The notes under the pieces were generated by a model. That model ran no database searches and was not told the origin of the DNA. It saw only the letters and a list, made by a program, of their open reading frames with translations. The position numbers and the translations under genes are program-made. From contig NBBA01000018.1 of assembly GCA_002794785.1 (NCBI GenBank), positions 496,001 to 560,000 on the forward strand: 64,000 bases of DNA, written 5' to 3'. Origin of the DNA: Coniferiporia sulphurascens. Lineage: Eukaryota; Basidiomycota; Agaricomycetes; Hymenochaetales; Hymenochaetaceae. This document shows, piece after piece, positions 10,602-23,198 of this stretch. Position 1 is the first letter of the stretch. The number at the start of each line of letters is the position of its first letter.

Positions 10602-10626
10602 GGAAGGAAGGAAGGAAGGATGGATG
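10602..10626 (+). repeat. Tetranucleotide repeat GGAA/GGAT
   Basis: Tandem GGAA units end in two GGAT units. Confidence 0.8.
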
Positions 10627-12661
10627 GACTCGGACGGCAGCCAAGAGTCATGTGGCCACTAGTACTGGCATCAGCAACAAAGGAGGGGGAGGGGATCGAG
10701 ACCCGGACTCGTGCTGTCGTTGCTGCTGCTACCACCACCTCCCTAACAACCCGGATAAAGAAACATCCGCGCCTGCGCCCGCCCATATCGCTCCCGTAAT
10801 GTAAGGACTATTACCGGGAGCGGGATAGGGAAAGGGAGCGAGGGCTTCCCTCGATGCCAAGCGCAGCTCTGAGATCGCAATAGTACTGTGAGTACTTCGT
10901 GTAGTCGCGACTCGCGACTGCCAGTGATCTCCATCTCCATTTGCGCAGTATTTGAATTTGAATTTCTTCCGTTGTTATGGTGTTATAGTAGGTATACAGA
11001 TATATAGTCGAGAAATTAGTTAGGATGATCGGAGTATGATACAGTGATCACGATATTTGCCTGTGCACGTTCTTCGGATAGCGCAAGGTTTAATTATTAG
11101 GTGTTAGTTATGCACTTTCTGGTCAAAAATTAAAGTATGGCGCCCAAAAGCGTGCGCGCCGTCGTCGTCGTGCTTGGCAACACCAACACCGACGGAAAGG
11201 AACGTCAACTGCCAGATATCGGTGTGGGAAGCCATGGGACAGAGGACATGTTTGCCGCGTGGCCCCAGGGGAGGAACGTCAGATGTCGGGAAAAGGCTAG
11301 GTTACAGATGCAGTCCAGGCCCCCCGGTGGCAGAACTAACCGATTTCAAGGTTGACATTATCGAAACGCGCATTGTTGGAGGTGGAAAGGCCCGCTGCGG
11401 CGCAGCGTCTTCGAGGCGGCCTCAATGTACAAGAGCCTTTTGTCCTCAGTCAATAGCAAACAGGTATCGGCGCCCTCTAAAATAACTGCGGAGAGCCACC
11501 CACCCCCGTCAGGGTAAGGAAATAAATGTATTCCAAAAGGGGTAAAGTGAGTCGTGGTGATCTCACAGCCTCGCGCAGGACTGCCGACGCCGTCCCTAGA
11601 CCTAAAGACGGAAAGGAGAGATAGGCGCGAGCCGGCGCCGGCGTGGGTACTAATGGGAAAGGTGTATACCAAATTCCAGCGCGAGTGCACTGCCGGGCGT
11701 GAGTGCAGAAACGCCAACGTGTGCCATTCATTGATCTGCTGAAACGCGATTTGATGAATGGGGCAGAGAAGCGCGGCGGTAGTTAGTCTGGAGCAAGGCG
11801 TGTTTCTTATTCTATTTCAGAGTAGTATGTCAGAGTCGGACGCAGGTGCCGTGCGGACATCGGAGGATCGATGGGACGGTCTGGCCGGCTCGAGGAGGCG
11901 AAGAGGAGTGATGACGGTTGCTGGAGGAGATTTGATCGCGCATCAGCGTTACTCGCCCTGGGCGTTCCTCCCTGAAAACCGCGAGCTTGTGTGCGCTTGC
12001 AGGACGAGCGCAGGGCCCGAGGATGTACGAGCTGGAGGACAGGACGAGCTTGCTGAGGGGGGACAATTAATCGAGAGGGAAAGGGGAGACGCCAGAAATG
12101 GGAAGCGAAGTTCGCACGGGCGGGTTCAGCCACCGGGTCCGACGGCTGTCGGGCGAGGACCCTAACGACGGTTGGAGGTGATGGCCTCTGCGCTAGCATA
12201 TATCAACCACACGGACCGAAGACTTACTTTCCTTACTTCGCCTTCTTCCCTCTTTCTTTTTGTCTTCGTTCTATCGCCCGTGGGCCCCTTTTCATTCCTC
12301 CCAAATCCGACTCTTTTCGAGCCAGGTGCTTGTCTTCATTTGCCTTTCCGTTCTCTGTCTCTTCCCCTACATTCACTTTCTGGAATCTGCCTGGCTGCCG
12401 ACGACCAAACGACACGGGATTTATTCGTATTCACTTTCCCAAGGAGACAAACTCAAGACGAAAAAAACGACCGTGACCACCCGGCACATCTCTCACCTCA
12501 GACGGCAATTCTCGAACTCTTCTTTCTTTGTTTTCTGTTCCGACTTGCACCTGCGTCCGGCACGCCTCGCACCCGCACCCGCACCCGCACGGCACATAAC
12601 GACTCGCCTCACCTCGTTGTACTCCCACCCTCTACCTTACCTACTCTCAATCCCTTCGTAA

Positions 12662-15072
12662 ATGTCTCTCAAGGCCGAACTCGAGACCTGGTCGAGCGCG
12701 CTCACCGCGTACGACGCGGAGGACTTTGAGCGCGCGCTCGACCTCTTCAGTCGTATCGCCGACTCGTCCAAGATCCTCACGAACATGGGCCTCATCTACG
12801 CGACCCTCGGCGAGCACGAGGCTGCCGTCGAGCAGTTCAATGCTGCGACCCAGCTCGATCAGTACCTTGCTGTTGCGTGAGTCCCCGTCTTTCTCATCTA
12901 CCCCATCTTGTATGCGTATGCGGGGGAATTTCCCTTCGTTGTGTGAGCGAGGGGGTGGAGGATGGAGGATACCGTGACTGTTAAGCTGCGCGGCCGCCGC
13001 GATGGCTCGGTGTCCTCATCTGTCTACTCATTCACGGGAAATGCGCAGTAGACCGTGCGATCCGGCTCTGCCGGTCGTGCAGCGGCATGATCAAACGCGT
13101 GCCGAGACTAATGTTCGCGTCCTGGTCCCTTGTTCGTTGTCTAAATATCGGAGGAAGCCTCCTCCATTTGGAACCAAACCTTGTTACAACGTTCCGTCTT
13201 CATGGAACAGCAACACTAACGGCCTGTGTTGTGTGCGTCTACAGCTACTTCCAATGCGGCGTGTCGAATTTCCTACTCGGCCGCTACGAGCTCTCGCTGC
13301 GCGACTTCGACGAGGCCCTCCTCTACCTGCGCGGCAACCAGACAATGTGCGTATGACGTCGACGTCTTTTCTTTTAATCGTCGTTACCGTTACTGACAGA
13401 TATGGGGCTATGTTAGTAATTACGAGCAGCTCGGACTCAGGTTCAAGCTCTTCAGCGCGGAGGTGCTCTTCAACCGCGGGCTCGCGCACATCTACTTGGA
13501 CCGTATCGACCAGGGCCTGGAGGACATGCAGGCTGCCCGAGCGGAGAAGGCTACAGATGAGCACAATGTCATCGACGACGCCATCGCGGACCGCGGCGAG
13601 GGGTACACCGTGTTCAGTATCGTGCGTGAAATCTTCCTTCGCCGCTTGGTTTGATTACGATGTCTGATACCCTTTGACTTTGTAGCCCGTCGGCGTGTTG
13701 TACCGTCCATCGGAAAACAAGCTCAAGAACGCAAAGACCAAGGATTACATGGGCAAGGCTGTGCGTAAAGATCGCATCACCGCATCAACCCCGCTGATCC
13801 CCTTCGTCCCCTCGCATATAGAAACTCATCGCGACCAGTAGCGCCGAGGAAGCATACACCGAGTTCAGTGGCGTCGCGCGCAAGCAACGCGCGTTCGGCT
13901 CAGTGCCGGACATGTCCTCAGGAGCTGTCGGCGCAGGCGCGGGCGCGGGGCTGAGCCGCAGTCAGACGGTCCCGCCACCGCGTAATGTCGATGACCTGTC
14001 GCCGAAGGCGGCCGCCAACGCGGGGAACTTGGCCCGCTCGCGCACGATGATGAGCACAAATGAGAGGAACCAGGAGCGGTTGGCGGATATGGCCATGGGC
14101 AGTATAAGCGGAGGTGGAGGGGCGAATTTGGGAAGGAGCGCGAGCGCGCGGTTGGGTCCTGGTTCGGAGCGCGGTGCGCCCGTGCGTGGACTCAGTGTGC
14201 GCAGGCCCCAGAATGGGGGCGGTGGACCGGCGCCTCCTGAGAAAGGTATATACCTTCATCCTCGTCCTTCTCTGGCTCCTCTCCCATCAAACGCTAGACC
14301 GAGTGACTGACTGGGATTTTTCGCAATCGGTGCAGAAACGCGGTTGACGGAGATCTACGACGACTACATGGTCGGCTACCCCGAGCAAGGCCGGCGCGCC
14401 GCGTCGCCGCCTCCGCCGCTGCCCGCTCCGGTACCCCTTAACGGTGGGGGCGCGGGTACGGGCCGCGTCGCGGCGTGGGCGCGCACGAACGCGGTCCCGA
14501 CGAACACGCCGTCGCGCGCGCAGTCTGTGCGTGCGCCGTCTGCGTATGGCGGGTCTTCGGGGGGGAGCATGCGCCGGCGGCCGACGCGGAGGCCGACTGT
14601 TGGGGGTGGGGGAAGGGGGAAGAGCGTGCCGCGCAGTTCGGCGATGAGCTCGTATGAGGAGGAGGAGGAGGGGTATGTGAGTGGGGAGTATGAGGAGGCG
14701 ATGGAGTTGGTGAAGATACGCGTTAAGGTGATTGTTTCCTTTTCCTGTCTTTCGTAATAACTTAGTTCATTAACTTGATACCGTCCCTTCCTTCCTTTCT
14801 TCCTTCCCTTTTCCTGAAAGCAGTTGCACTACGAGGACGACATGCGCGGGATGACGCTCGCGCCCGACGCGACGCTCGCAGAGTTCATAGAGCGCGTCGC
14901 GGCGAAGTTCGGGCGCGGGCCGAACGAGCTTGCGCTCAAGTTCATCGACGAGGACGGGGGCAGGATCTCGTTGAGGGATGAGAGCGATTTCGAGCTTGCG
15001 ATCGAGACGGCGCGCGAGATGTCGCGGGGCCGCGCGGAGGGGAAGCTCGAGATGTGGGTCTCGGATGCGTAA
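12662..15072 (+). CDS. noxR: NADPH oxidase regulator NoxR (p67phox homologue)
   Basis: Model join(12662..12876,13245..13346,13417..13621,13686..13760,13822..14245,14336..14727,14824..15072), 553 aa; all phases agree. The N-terminal 180 residues are tetratricopeptide repeats (LDLFSRIADSSKILTNMGLI; YFQCGVSNFLLGRYELSLRD; GLRFKLFSAEVLFNRGLAHI), the Rac-binding module of p67phox. A short conserved linker (VGVLYRPSENKLKNAKTKDY) follows, then a long disordered part rich in Arg, Gly, Pro and Ser. The C-terminus (about residues 470-553) is a PB1 domain with an acidic DEDGGRISLRDESDF motif. NoxR is cytosolic and is recruited with GTP-Rac to membrane Nox enzymes to trigger superoxide production in hyphal tip growth and fruiting. 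The first intron (368 bp) is long for this locus; no SH3 domain is seen, as is usual for fungal NoxR. The length is close to the family norm. Confidence 0.95.
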
Positions 15073-15415
15073 GGGGCGGACGGGGACGTGCTTCTGGGTT
15101 GCCTTTCGTGCTGCGTGCTTGGTACTTGGTGCTTGATGGCCGAGTTTGCGTTTCTCATTCTCACCTCCCCACCTCCCCCCGCTTGTGTTGTGTTTATATA
15201 TTCCTCTCCTCTGGGTCCTCCGCGCTTGTTTTCTCGGTTTCTTGGTGACCGTTCGGTGCCCCTCCCGAGCCCGAGCCTTTCTGTATCAGGTTCTTGTTGG
15301 AAGTCGTTCAAAGCTTCGTACCATACATACATATATGCCCCGTTCCGTTTTGTACTTACCCTCCCCTCCCTTCTTCAACTTTCTCTTCTCCTTCCTCATT
15401 TGCCCCTGGCCCCTA

Positions 15416-15443
15416 GCTACAAGCTACAAGCTACAAGCTACAA
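15416..15443 (+). repeat. Heptanucleotide repeat GCTACAA x4
   Basis: Four perfect head-to-tail copies of GCTACAA. Confidence 0.9.
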
Positions 15444-15514
15444 GTCCTAACTTCTAACTCGTAATATTTGCTTATTTTTTATACTCCTTCGTCCTTCGTC
15501 TGAGAGTCAGACTC

Positions 15515-15545
15515 GGATGCAGATGCAGATGCGGATGCGGATGTG
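15515..15545 (+). repeat. Hexanucleotide repeat GGATGC/AGATGC
   Basis: Five tandem units drifting from AGATGC to GGATGC. Confidence 0.8.
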
Positions 15546-15602
15546 GGTTTAGATACATATACGTATATACGGTATATACGGTGTATATTTATATGTTACT
15601 AG

Positions 15603-15630
15603 CGTCTACCGTCTACCGTCTATCGTCTAT
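15603..15630 (+). repeat. Heptanucleotide repeat CGTCTAC/T x4
   Basis: Four tandem heptamers, two CGTCTAC followed by two CGTCTAT. This is a second 7-base minisatellite within 200 bp of the first. Confidence 0.9.
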
Positions 15631-18600
15631 CGTTTAGTTGTTGCTACCGAGCGCCTCCTCTCACTGCATCTGCGGATCCCCTTCCCCCCCTCCCCCTCCA
15701 TCCGAGTCCATCATACATTATGAATTATGATGTACAATGCAGTCTGGTCGTCGAGTGTCAATAGAAGCTCGAAGGTGATATCGGTTCGAGTCACTCTTCG
15801 TGTGTTGTAAGTTATATGCTACTCGGTAACCGCATCCGAGTCGGGAAGAAAAAAAATCACATTGGCATTAATTGGCTACCAGGGCTAGGGCTACCGTGAC
15901 ATCATGAATCATGATGAGTTGTGGTAGTCGTAGCTGGGCGCTAACCCCCCACATCCCTGTACGGTATATCCGAGTCGTATCGGCATACCTCACCTGCTTC
16001 CGGTTTATTTTTTATTTTTCTTGGGGAAGAGAGAAGGGAGGAAGAGAGGGAGAGAAAGAAAGAGCGGATTCACGAAGTGGTACTAGTGGTTCCACTGCAC
16101 GCCTCAGGCTTAGGCTGTAGGAGAGTTCAGGTTGTAGGGGCTGTCGAACCTCGATTTACAGTCAGTACTGTAAAGGCCTTGATGTAAGGCGTGTTTTAGC
16201 TTTTTTTATTAGTTAATTATTGTAAAGTGGTCCAAACACCAAACATACAGTACAAGGTTGAAATTCTTATTTTGATTACCCCCCGGGCCCATCGTTAATA
16301 AAGCTTTGTTTTGACCCGTGCTCCTGTGTGCATGAAGTACGCAGTCGCAAAATAGCCTGAGTGGCCTAGTTAGTGTCGTGGTGGCGTTTATGTTATGTTT
16401 ACTCGAGGGCAGCCCGACAGTACTGGCCCGGGGGTCCAGATTCCAGGCTCGAGTCGAGTCCGACGAAGTTGAAGTTCAGAACACTAGCCTCAGGCTTGTT
16501 GATGGTATTACGATAAGCCTGAGCGCGAGTACGGGTCGGCGGCGAATGCGAATTGTCGTTCCTAGACCTGACTCCTGACCTGGCCAGGAGAATATCATGT
16601 TTGCTTGACAGGATGGTGGATTATGATCTTTCTTTGGAGGAGGGGAAGGTAAGCGACTCGGGATATGTTTGATCTTATTCAACGGTATACCAGTATACTA
16701 TTCTCACTGACCGGGTGACATTACCCTCAACCATGGTGCTTGCCTTTGGGGTCTGGAGTCTGGACGTACCGATATTCGATATTCAGTGGTCGATCTGCCT
16801 ACTCTTTATTGCCGCTGTATCGTTTGAGTAGTATGAGTAGTATTGCGTATATTCCCAGCGCACGCTTGCATGTTCGAATCCGAATTCGATCAACGACTGT
16901 CAAATTCCAGTCCGGAACGTTTGAAACGTACAGGTCCAGCACGTTACGTACGAGAGGCGGGTTCGCTAAGAAGTGCCCAGCTACCGAATTCGAGTTCGCT
17001 GGGCTTATAGGTAAGTAATCCACACCCTCACTGTTCACTGTTCACTGTACCCACAACCAACCCGTCGCCGTTCCCGTTCGTTTCTCCGCACATAGCATAA
17101 CGTGCCAAAAGTTAAAAGCGGGTTGAGCAAGAAGTGTATACAAACGCTCGTACATATCGATCCAGTCACTCGCAGGTCACTTCTGAGCGCCTTGAGATCT
17201 GGTTTGGTAAACCTCATCGCACGAGAAGTGAGTTCAAGTCAATGAATATGAATATGAACGAAATGGAGAACTCGAACTCAAACTTATTTTGATATTTGAC
17301 TCGGATATGGGCAGTACTTGAAATAAATGGACAACGCTGCGTGAGGCGATGCGACGCGGGGAGGAAGATTGGGTCGGATGTGGTGGAGAAAGGTGTTGGA
17401 CTTGAGGGCTTGTCGAGTCGCGACTCGGTTGACGGCGAGGTCGATGTCAATGCTCAAGACATGGACTCGGGTACAAAACAAGCTGCCCCGGCGGACGCGT
17501 CATCGTCCTTCGAGGCTACGCGCCATAAGCCGACCCGGAGCTCGGCTGTCGACGATGGGGAAAGCTCGACTGCGACTGTAGGCTCTGTTGAGGGAACGGC
17601 GAAGACGCACGAGGAGGAAAAGGAGCCTGAGGGTGAAGAAGTTGCCGGGGAGTCCGGGTCACCACACGAGCCAGACTCGGAGAAGTACAGAGTTGACGGT
17701 CAAGATACCCGTCAAGGTCGGGGGATAAGTGGACCGTTGGAGACCCAGTAAAACAAAGGCTCGAGGTCGGTGTCGGTGTCGGACGCGCTCAAAGTTTAGT
17801 AGACGCGTCACGGGCGGGTTGAATTTTGCTCGATGTCTGGTCGGAATTAATATAACAATATTAGTACAAAACATCACTTGATCGATAAAATTAATGTCGT
17901 GTTTTACTTCGAGACCTTCACACGATTATCTGATTTTTTTAGAATAAAAAAGGTTTTGTGCGGCAGAGTCTTGTACGCGTCATAAGCACTGTACTTCCTA
18001 CTTCCTCACTGCTACCGACTCCGATTAAACGGACACCTCTATCACTAGCATCTACCTGCTTTGATCTGCTGCTCAAAGTCTCGTCAAGCGTTTACCCATC
18101 GCTTCTTCTCGCTTGCAAAAAAGAGATAAAACCTGACTAGTGACCAGTGGTCTCCGAGAGTCGCACATCCATGATCCCAGGACTGAGGAGCGGGAGAGCA
18201 GTTTTGCCCTTGTGCGCCGACGGACGATTGCGGTTTGTTTGTTCTCAGACTATACAGTAGCTGGCGACCAAACTTGTTAGCGAATCAAAGCGCCTTGAAG
18301 TACTCTTCCCTCAACCAGAACATCTCGCTTCGCTTCGTTGCTCGGCACGGTCACGAGGACGCAAAACGAGGACCCGATGCGCCCGCCAATCTCTCCTGGG
18401 TCCCAGACTCCCAGGTATATCTGGGCATAGAACTCAGTGCTATATGCGGACTCAATGGAATGCAGATGAAGACATGAATCTGATCATGCGTCCTGCAGCG
18501 CGGTCCGTCCGAAGTACACTCGATGGTGGGGCCTTATAGGCAGCCGTTCAGCGGAACTGTATTGCTTACTGCCCCGTGCGGACACCCGTCCCATTCCTCT

Positions 18601-18777
18601 TGAACTACATTACCTTGCTCCTCGGTCGAAAGCCTGCATCGTGTCGCGTCTGCCCTAGCCTAGCTTCTGCTTTCTCTTCGCGCTCATAGGCCTACCTGAC
18701 ACTCTTCGTGATCGAGGCTCGGACCTTCTCCGCAATCAGTTCGCGAACGCACAAGCCGGGATTCCCATTTCAAAATC

Positions 18778-21700
18778 ATGACTGCCCCTGGCAGCGACGC
18801 GCGGTTCAGCCTAAGCGGCTCCGACGACGGGATCAAGAAAGCTGGATCAAAAGACGCATACGTCGAGAGTGTCGCGGTGGACAACGCACCTGTCGTGCGA
18901 AAGACCGACGACTTAGACGATGAGAGCGCGTCGGGCAGGAGTATCCTCGACGCGGAGAAGCGCGTAGTCGAAGAAAGGCGCCTCGTCCGTAAACTTGACT
19001 CGCGCCTCTTGCCGATCATCATCCTCATTTTCATCATGAACTATATCGACGTGCGTGTTGTTTATCCGTCTACCTGTGGGCTTTTGTTGAACTCGGGAGT
19101 ATGGTAGAGGACTGCGGTCACGTCTGCTAGGTTACAAGGCCTTGAACAAGATTTGAATCTAACCGGTAACTCTTCTTTCTCTTTCCCTCTCTCTCTCTCT
19201 TTCTATGCGCATAACTCCCTAATATATCCCCAGATCTCCAATACGACACAGTAGTGGCCATCCTTTACGCCTCGTACTGTCCAGCCCAAATACCCTCGAA
19301 CATGGTTTGTTCACCGGTCCCTTCTTGAATTTTGTACGCGCACGCAATGCTAACGGGCTTCCATGACCGAAAAGGTCTTAAACCGTGTCACTAGGTAATC
19401 CGAAACCATTCAGTCTCCTGCAGCAGAGGAATTTTACTAAATATCATGATATCTTCCGTGGGTTAGGCCCTCCCTATACATCGGCATCTGCGTCGTCCTC
19501 TGGGGCCTGACGAGTGCGATGACTGGGGTACGTCTTCACTCTTCTGTCCTCCCATCCTAATATAAAACAGTAAGATTCTTGAACTGAAACTTAAACCTCC
19601 TCCCCCCACGCACTTTCTTCCTGCCCGACTGGCCGACCGGCAGGTCACACACAGCTTCGCCGGCATCATCTGCTGCCGCGTCTTCATCGGTCTTCCAGAA
19701 GTACGTATGCGTATCTGTTATAGGACCGCTTTATTTAGCAAAACGTTCCAAAAGTGCTCGTGCCTGACTCTACCTTTACTAATGGCTCTTGCTATTTACT
19801 ACCTATAGGCAGCGTTCTACCCTGGAGCGATATACCTCCTCTCACGGTGGTACACACGCAAGGCAAGTTTCGTCCTTTCCTTTTTTTAACCCCCTACCTC
19901 TCCTTCACCCTATTTGGAGTGTCCTTCCCTTGAACGGCAGAGCTCAGTGTTTTCGTCGCGTTCTAATTTGAATTTGAATTGTCCGGCTGACCCGGCGCGA
20001 CCCCCGACCCTCTCTTAGGAACTAGCATTCCGCTCCGCTGTGCTGTATGGAGGGCTGTTGATATCGAATGCGTTCGGCAGTGTGAGTTCTGTCCGGCACG
20101 CACGTCATTGGCGTGTCTATCCCTTCACTTTTCGAGTCCTAAGAGCTAATGTATAGGGTATTTTTCTGTAGCTCATGGCTGCGGGTATACTCTCCGGTAT
20201 GGAAGGGAAGAGAGGGATCAGAGGGTGGAGGTGGTGAGTACGGTTTCGATTCCGATTCCTTTTTTTTTTTTTTGGATGGAATAATTGTAATGATTTTCTG
20301 CATTTATTTTTATTCTTGAAGGCTGTTCTTTATCGAGGTGATTTCTCCTGAACCTCCTATATTTGCTTCCACGGTCCTATTACTGACGAAACGAATAACG
20401 GAACACAAGGGAGCGATTACGATCCTCGTGGGGTTCCTCGCTATGTAAGTGGACCTGATTTCGCACGCTTTGCCCGAGAAATCGAAGAGACGAGATGCCG
20501 ATTTACTCATGATCACGCCTTCCCCTTCTCCCCCTTTCTCCACTTTTTATTATTATTTAGGTGGGCTCTTCCGGATTACGTGCGTGCTTTTTTCCTTACC
20601 CATATTCGCCGCGGCCGAATCGTAATCTGAACTGAATCCCATTTGAACTTATTACCGTTGAATATTCGATCCCGTCGTCCCTACTCAGCCGAACAACACG
20701 CGATGGATCTCCCCCGCCGAGCGTCGGCTCGCGCAGGTCCGGCTTGCGGAGGACGCTGGTGAGGCAGACCAGGATGGTTCGGGAGACTCGTATGTATTTC
20801 CATTTCACTTTTCCTTTTTTTCGCACCTTAGTGTCGTTTCTTGTTTGGCATGTTGCGGGTGTGCCTTCATGCCTATACTCATAGTTTTTCTTTCTTTCTT
20901 TCTTTCTACTTCCTAGGATGTGGTCGGGCTTCAAACTGGCGTGCCAGGATATCAAGGTCCCTATTTTCTCGATTATGACGGCTGCTCAGTTACTTGGGCT
21001 CAGCTTCGTCAATTTCTTCCCTACGTGCGTAGTCTTTTCCTTCCTTCCTCCCACCTCCTTCACCTTCACTCTTTCCCGCTGTTGCCTGCGCCCCAACTCA
21101 ATAATAATGCCGGGCCCGGGGGGGGGAGGGGTGGTGGATTAGTTTGCTGAATTGCTTCCTGATGATTGATTGTGACCGTGATTTGCAGGTTGACGGCTAC
21201 GCTTGGTTTTAACACGACGATTAGCTTGCTTCTCGCTGCGTGAGTAGCATCTCCCTTCTCGGAAACTAAAAGCGGTATTTGAGTTCGCATTCAAATTAGC
21301 CCTCCGTGGATATTCGCTACTATCGTCTGCTGCTTGAACGCCCTGCACGCCGGTAAGCCGATCTCACTTCCGCCATCATCCATAGATCCGGCCTTCATAA
21401 CAACGATATTCTATTCTATGCTACGTCACGTTAATACATCCCCGCTCGGCGCAGACAAAACGGGCGAACGCTTCTTCCATATCACCGTGCACTGGTGGGG
21501 CGTCATCCTCGCGTACATTATCGGCGTGTCGACGTTCTCCGTTGGAGGACGTTACTTCGCGATGTTCCTTATGGCTAGCGGGTATGCAGGTGCGTTTGGT
21601 GTCTGGCGCCTAGCGCCTTCCTCCTCCCCGTAAAAAGGAGGAAAAAGCGAAGGCTGACTGGAGACACCTTCCCCCTCCCCCTTACGTAGGCTTTGCACTC

Positions 21701-22253
21701 ACACTCGTCTGGGTGTCCAATGCGATCCCGCGTCCGCCTACGAAGCGCGCGGCGGCGATTGGGATTGTAAATGGGTTCGGGAACATCGGGAATCTGTTAG
21801 TTTCTCCCCCTCTCTTTCCGCAGCCGTTGCGGTGCTGATGGTTTTCTTGTTTTTTTGAATGGACTGAAGAGTCGGCTCGTATGCGTGGAAGGCGCAATGG
21901 GGCCCGCAATACCACCAGTCAATGATCATCGGTATCTGCGCGCTATCTTTCAGTTCTGTACTCGCTCTCGGTGAGTTTTTCTTTCTTTCGGTCTTTACCG
22001 TTTACCTACTGTACGTCTGCGTTACTGACTTGCTGTGTCCCCTCTCTTGATCTCTCGAATACTCGACCTTTGCGAATCTCTTCCGTTAGTCATCCGCCAG
22101 ATCTTGGTACACGAGAACAAAAAGCTAGACGCGGACGCGCTCGGCGCGCTGAGCGCGGCGGAACGCGAGCGTGTCGAGGAGGCTGCGCGCCTTGAGGGTA
22201 TCACGCTTGCGGAGGCGCTTGAGCGGAAGCGGGGGTTTAGGTATTTGTATTGA
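18778..22253 (+). CDS. MFS transporter, anion:cation symporter (Dal5-like) family
   Basis: Twenty exons: 18778..19050, 19108..19165, 19234..19304, 19375..19394, 19467..19527, 19644..19700, 19809..19862, 20019..20081, 20172..20233, 20322..20337, 20410..20444, 20561..20579, 20689..20789, 20917..21024, 21189..21239, 21300..21352, 21455..21589, 21690..21795, 21870..21970, 22090..22253; 535 aa with every phase consistent. A charged N-tail is followed by twelve membrane spans. Family landmarks are NYIDRTAV in span 1, SRWYTRKE after span 4, GWRWLFFIEG before span 6, and the loop PERRL-like SPAERRLAQ. This group (allantoate, nicotinate, biotin and other organic anion permeases) acts at the plasma membrane; the substrate cannot be told from sequence. 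Intron 7 begins with GC (GCAAGT at 19863) rather than GT, and exons of 16, 19 and 20 nt occur. Confidence 0.92.
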
Positions 22254-22689
22254 GTGAGTGAGGGGTAGCATAGCATTGCCAGTGTAGCGGTGAGTGGATG
22301 GTGTAAGAGTATAGCGTAAAGGGAGATCGCAGAGTAGGAACGTGAACACCGGGACGAGAGAGGAAGGGGGAGTGGGGTTTGTAACATAGTTGTGTTTTTT
22401 TTTTTTGCGAAGTTGAACAGAGATGTGGTTGAGTCAAGCGCGAAGACGGGATTACATTGTGGTCTGGATCAATATTCTAGACTGTGATCTTTGGCGGCAG
22501 ACTTTTAACGGTAAATCAGTAGGCTATGGTCGGATCTTTTTCGGATTGCATTCCTCTCTCCACAACAGCTTCTCTTTGGAAAGGTATAGAAAACTGGTTC
22601 AGCATTTTTTTTTCTGAGTAAATATGTAAGTTGTGGCATGTCCGCCGCTGTTATACACCCAGTTCTCAAGAATCGGGACGGGTCAGGGC
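22254..22689. other. 3' flank of the transporter and spacer
   Basis: Nothing gene-like is seen. It includes a run of ten T near 22397 and ends at the GACCC-rich repeat. Confidence 0.4.
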
Positions 22690-22795
22690 ATTTTTTGCCC
22701 GACGCTGACCCTGACCCGGGTCAAGAATCCCAGCTTGGGCTGACTCGCGACCCGACCCCGCTGCTGACCCGACCCGGGGTCGACCGTCACATGTT
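22690..22795. repeat. TGACCC/CGACCC-rich low-complexity block
   Basis: About eight TGACCC, CGACCC and GACCCG units in loose array, including the palindrome GACCCGGGTC. The block marks the 3' limit of the FunK1 fragment, so it may be a breakpoint scar or part of an inserted element. Confidence 0.55.
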
Positions 22796-23198
22796 CCAAG
22801 ACCCCATATTCATGTGTACTTATATTCTCCATGCACTGGGACTTCAATAGAAGTACATGCCCATGCGAGTTATTTACAGAATACAGCAGCTGGGAAGTGC
22901 GCATGATGAGCGTGTGGTCGTAGTAGTAAATCCATAGTTCTTTATCGATCGCTGATAAATTGAAAACATCGCGCAGGTTCTGCGAGTAAGAAACCTGATC
23001 AATTGCATAACGAAGACCCTCTTCGTAAGGTCCTCCGAAGAAGGTATCATCGTTGCGGCGTCCCCTGCCATGATTGTTTCCAGGCTCGCTTTCCGCCGTT
23101 AGGCTCCTTTTACTGCCTGTAGACGACCCCGACTCCGGAATGACTCCATCGGGTACGAACTTGAACAATGGAGACGCCGTGGCGACTCCTTGCTTCAT
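22773..23198 (-). pseudogene. Truncated FunK1 kinase duplicate
   Basis: About 130 residues match an internal stretch of the complete FunK1 gene just downstream: xxGVIPESGSSTGSKR versus GVFQESVPSTGSKR, EEGLRYAIDQVSYSQNLRDV versus EQGLRYAIEQLSYSQNLRHV, and HEYGVLE versus GEYGILE. Only the middle of the N-terminal region is present; there is no ATP site, no HRD motif and no C-lobe. It lies in the same orientation as the full gene, 0.5 kb away, and is bounded by the GACCC-rich block. A decayed partial duplicate is the simplest reading. Confidence 0.75.

Larger units (their letters stand above)
9308..12661. other. Gene-free stretch rich in microsatellites
   Basis: No gene could be supported in 3.3 kb. 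Several open frames exist on both strands but are low-complexity or unspliced. The region contains the microsatellites listed separately. The last 430 bases form a strongly pyrimidine-rich leader that probably belongs to the 5' untranslated region of noxR; it includes a (CGCACC)n run at about 12567-12592. Confidence 0.5.
15073..18777. other. Gene-free stretch with minisatellites
   Basis: No gene is supported in 3.7 kb. It opens with the probable noxR 3' end and several tandem repeats (listed). An acidic 151-codon frame at 17296-17751 lacks homology, introns or a clear promoter and is not called. The last 120 bases before 18778 are the likely leader of the transporter gene. Confidence 0.45.

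Noticed and set aside
13184..13564. 126-codon minus-strand frame
   Set aside because: Shadow of the TPR exons of noxR.
15786..15800. GGTTCGAGTC, a tRNA B-box-like sequence
   Set aside because: No pairing T-stem, no A-box at the right distance and no cloverleaf could be drawn.
16873..16885. TGTTCGAATCC, another T-loop-like sequence
   Set aside because: Flanks do not pair as a T-stem and no acceptor stem was found.
17296..17751. 151-codon acidic open frame
   Set aside because: Composition alone suggests a disordered protein, but there is no promoter, intron or family support.
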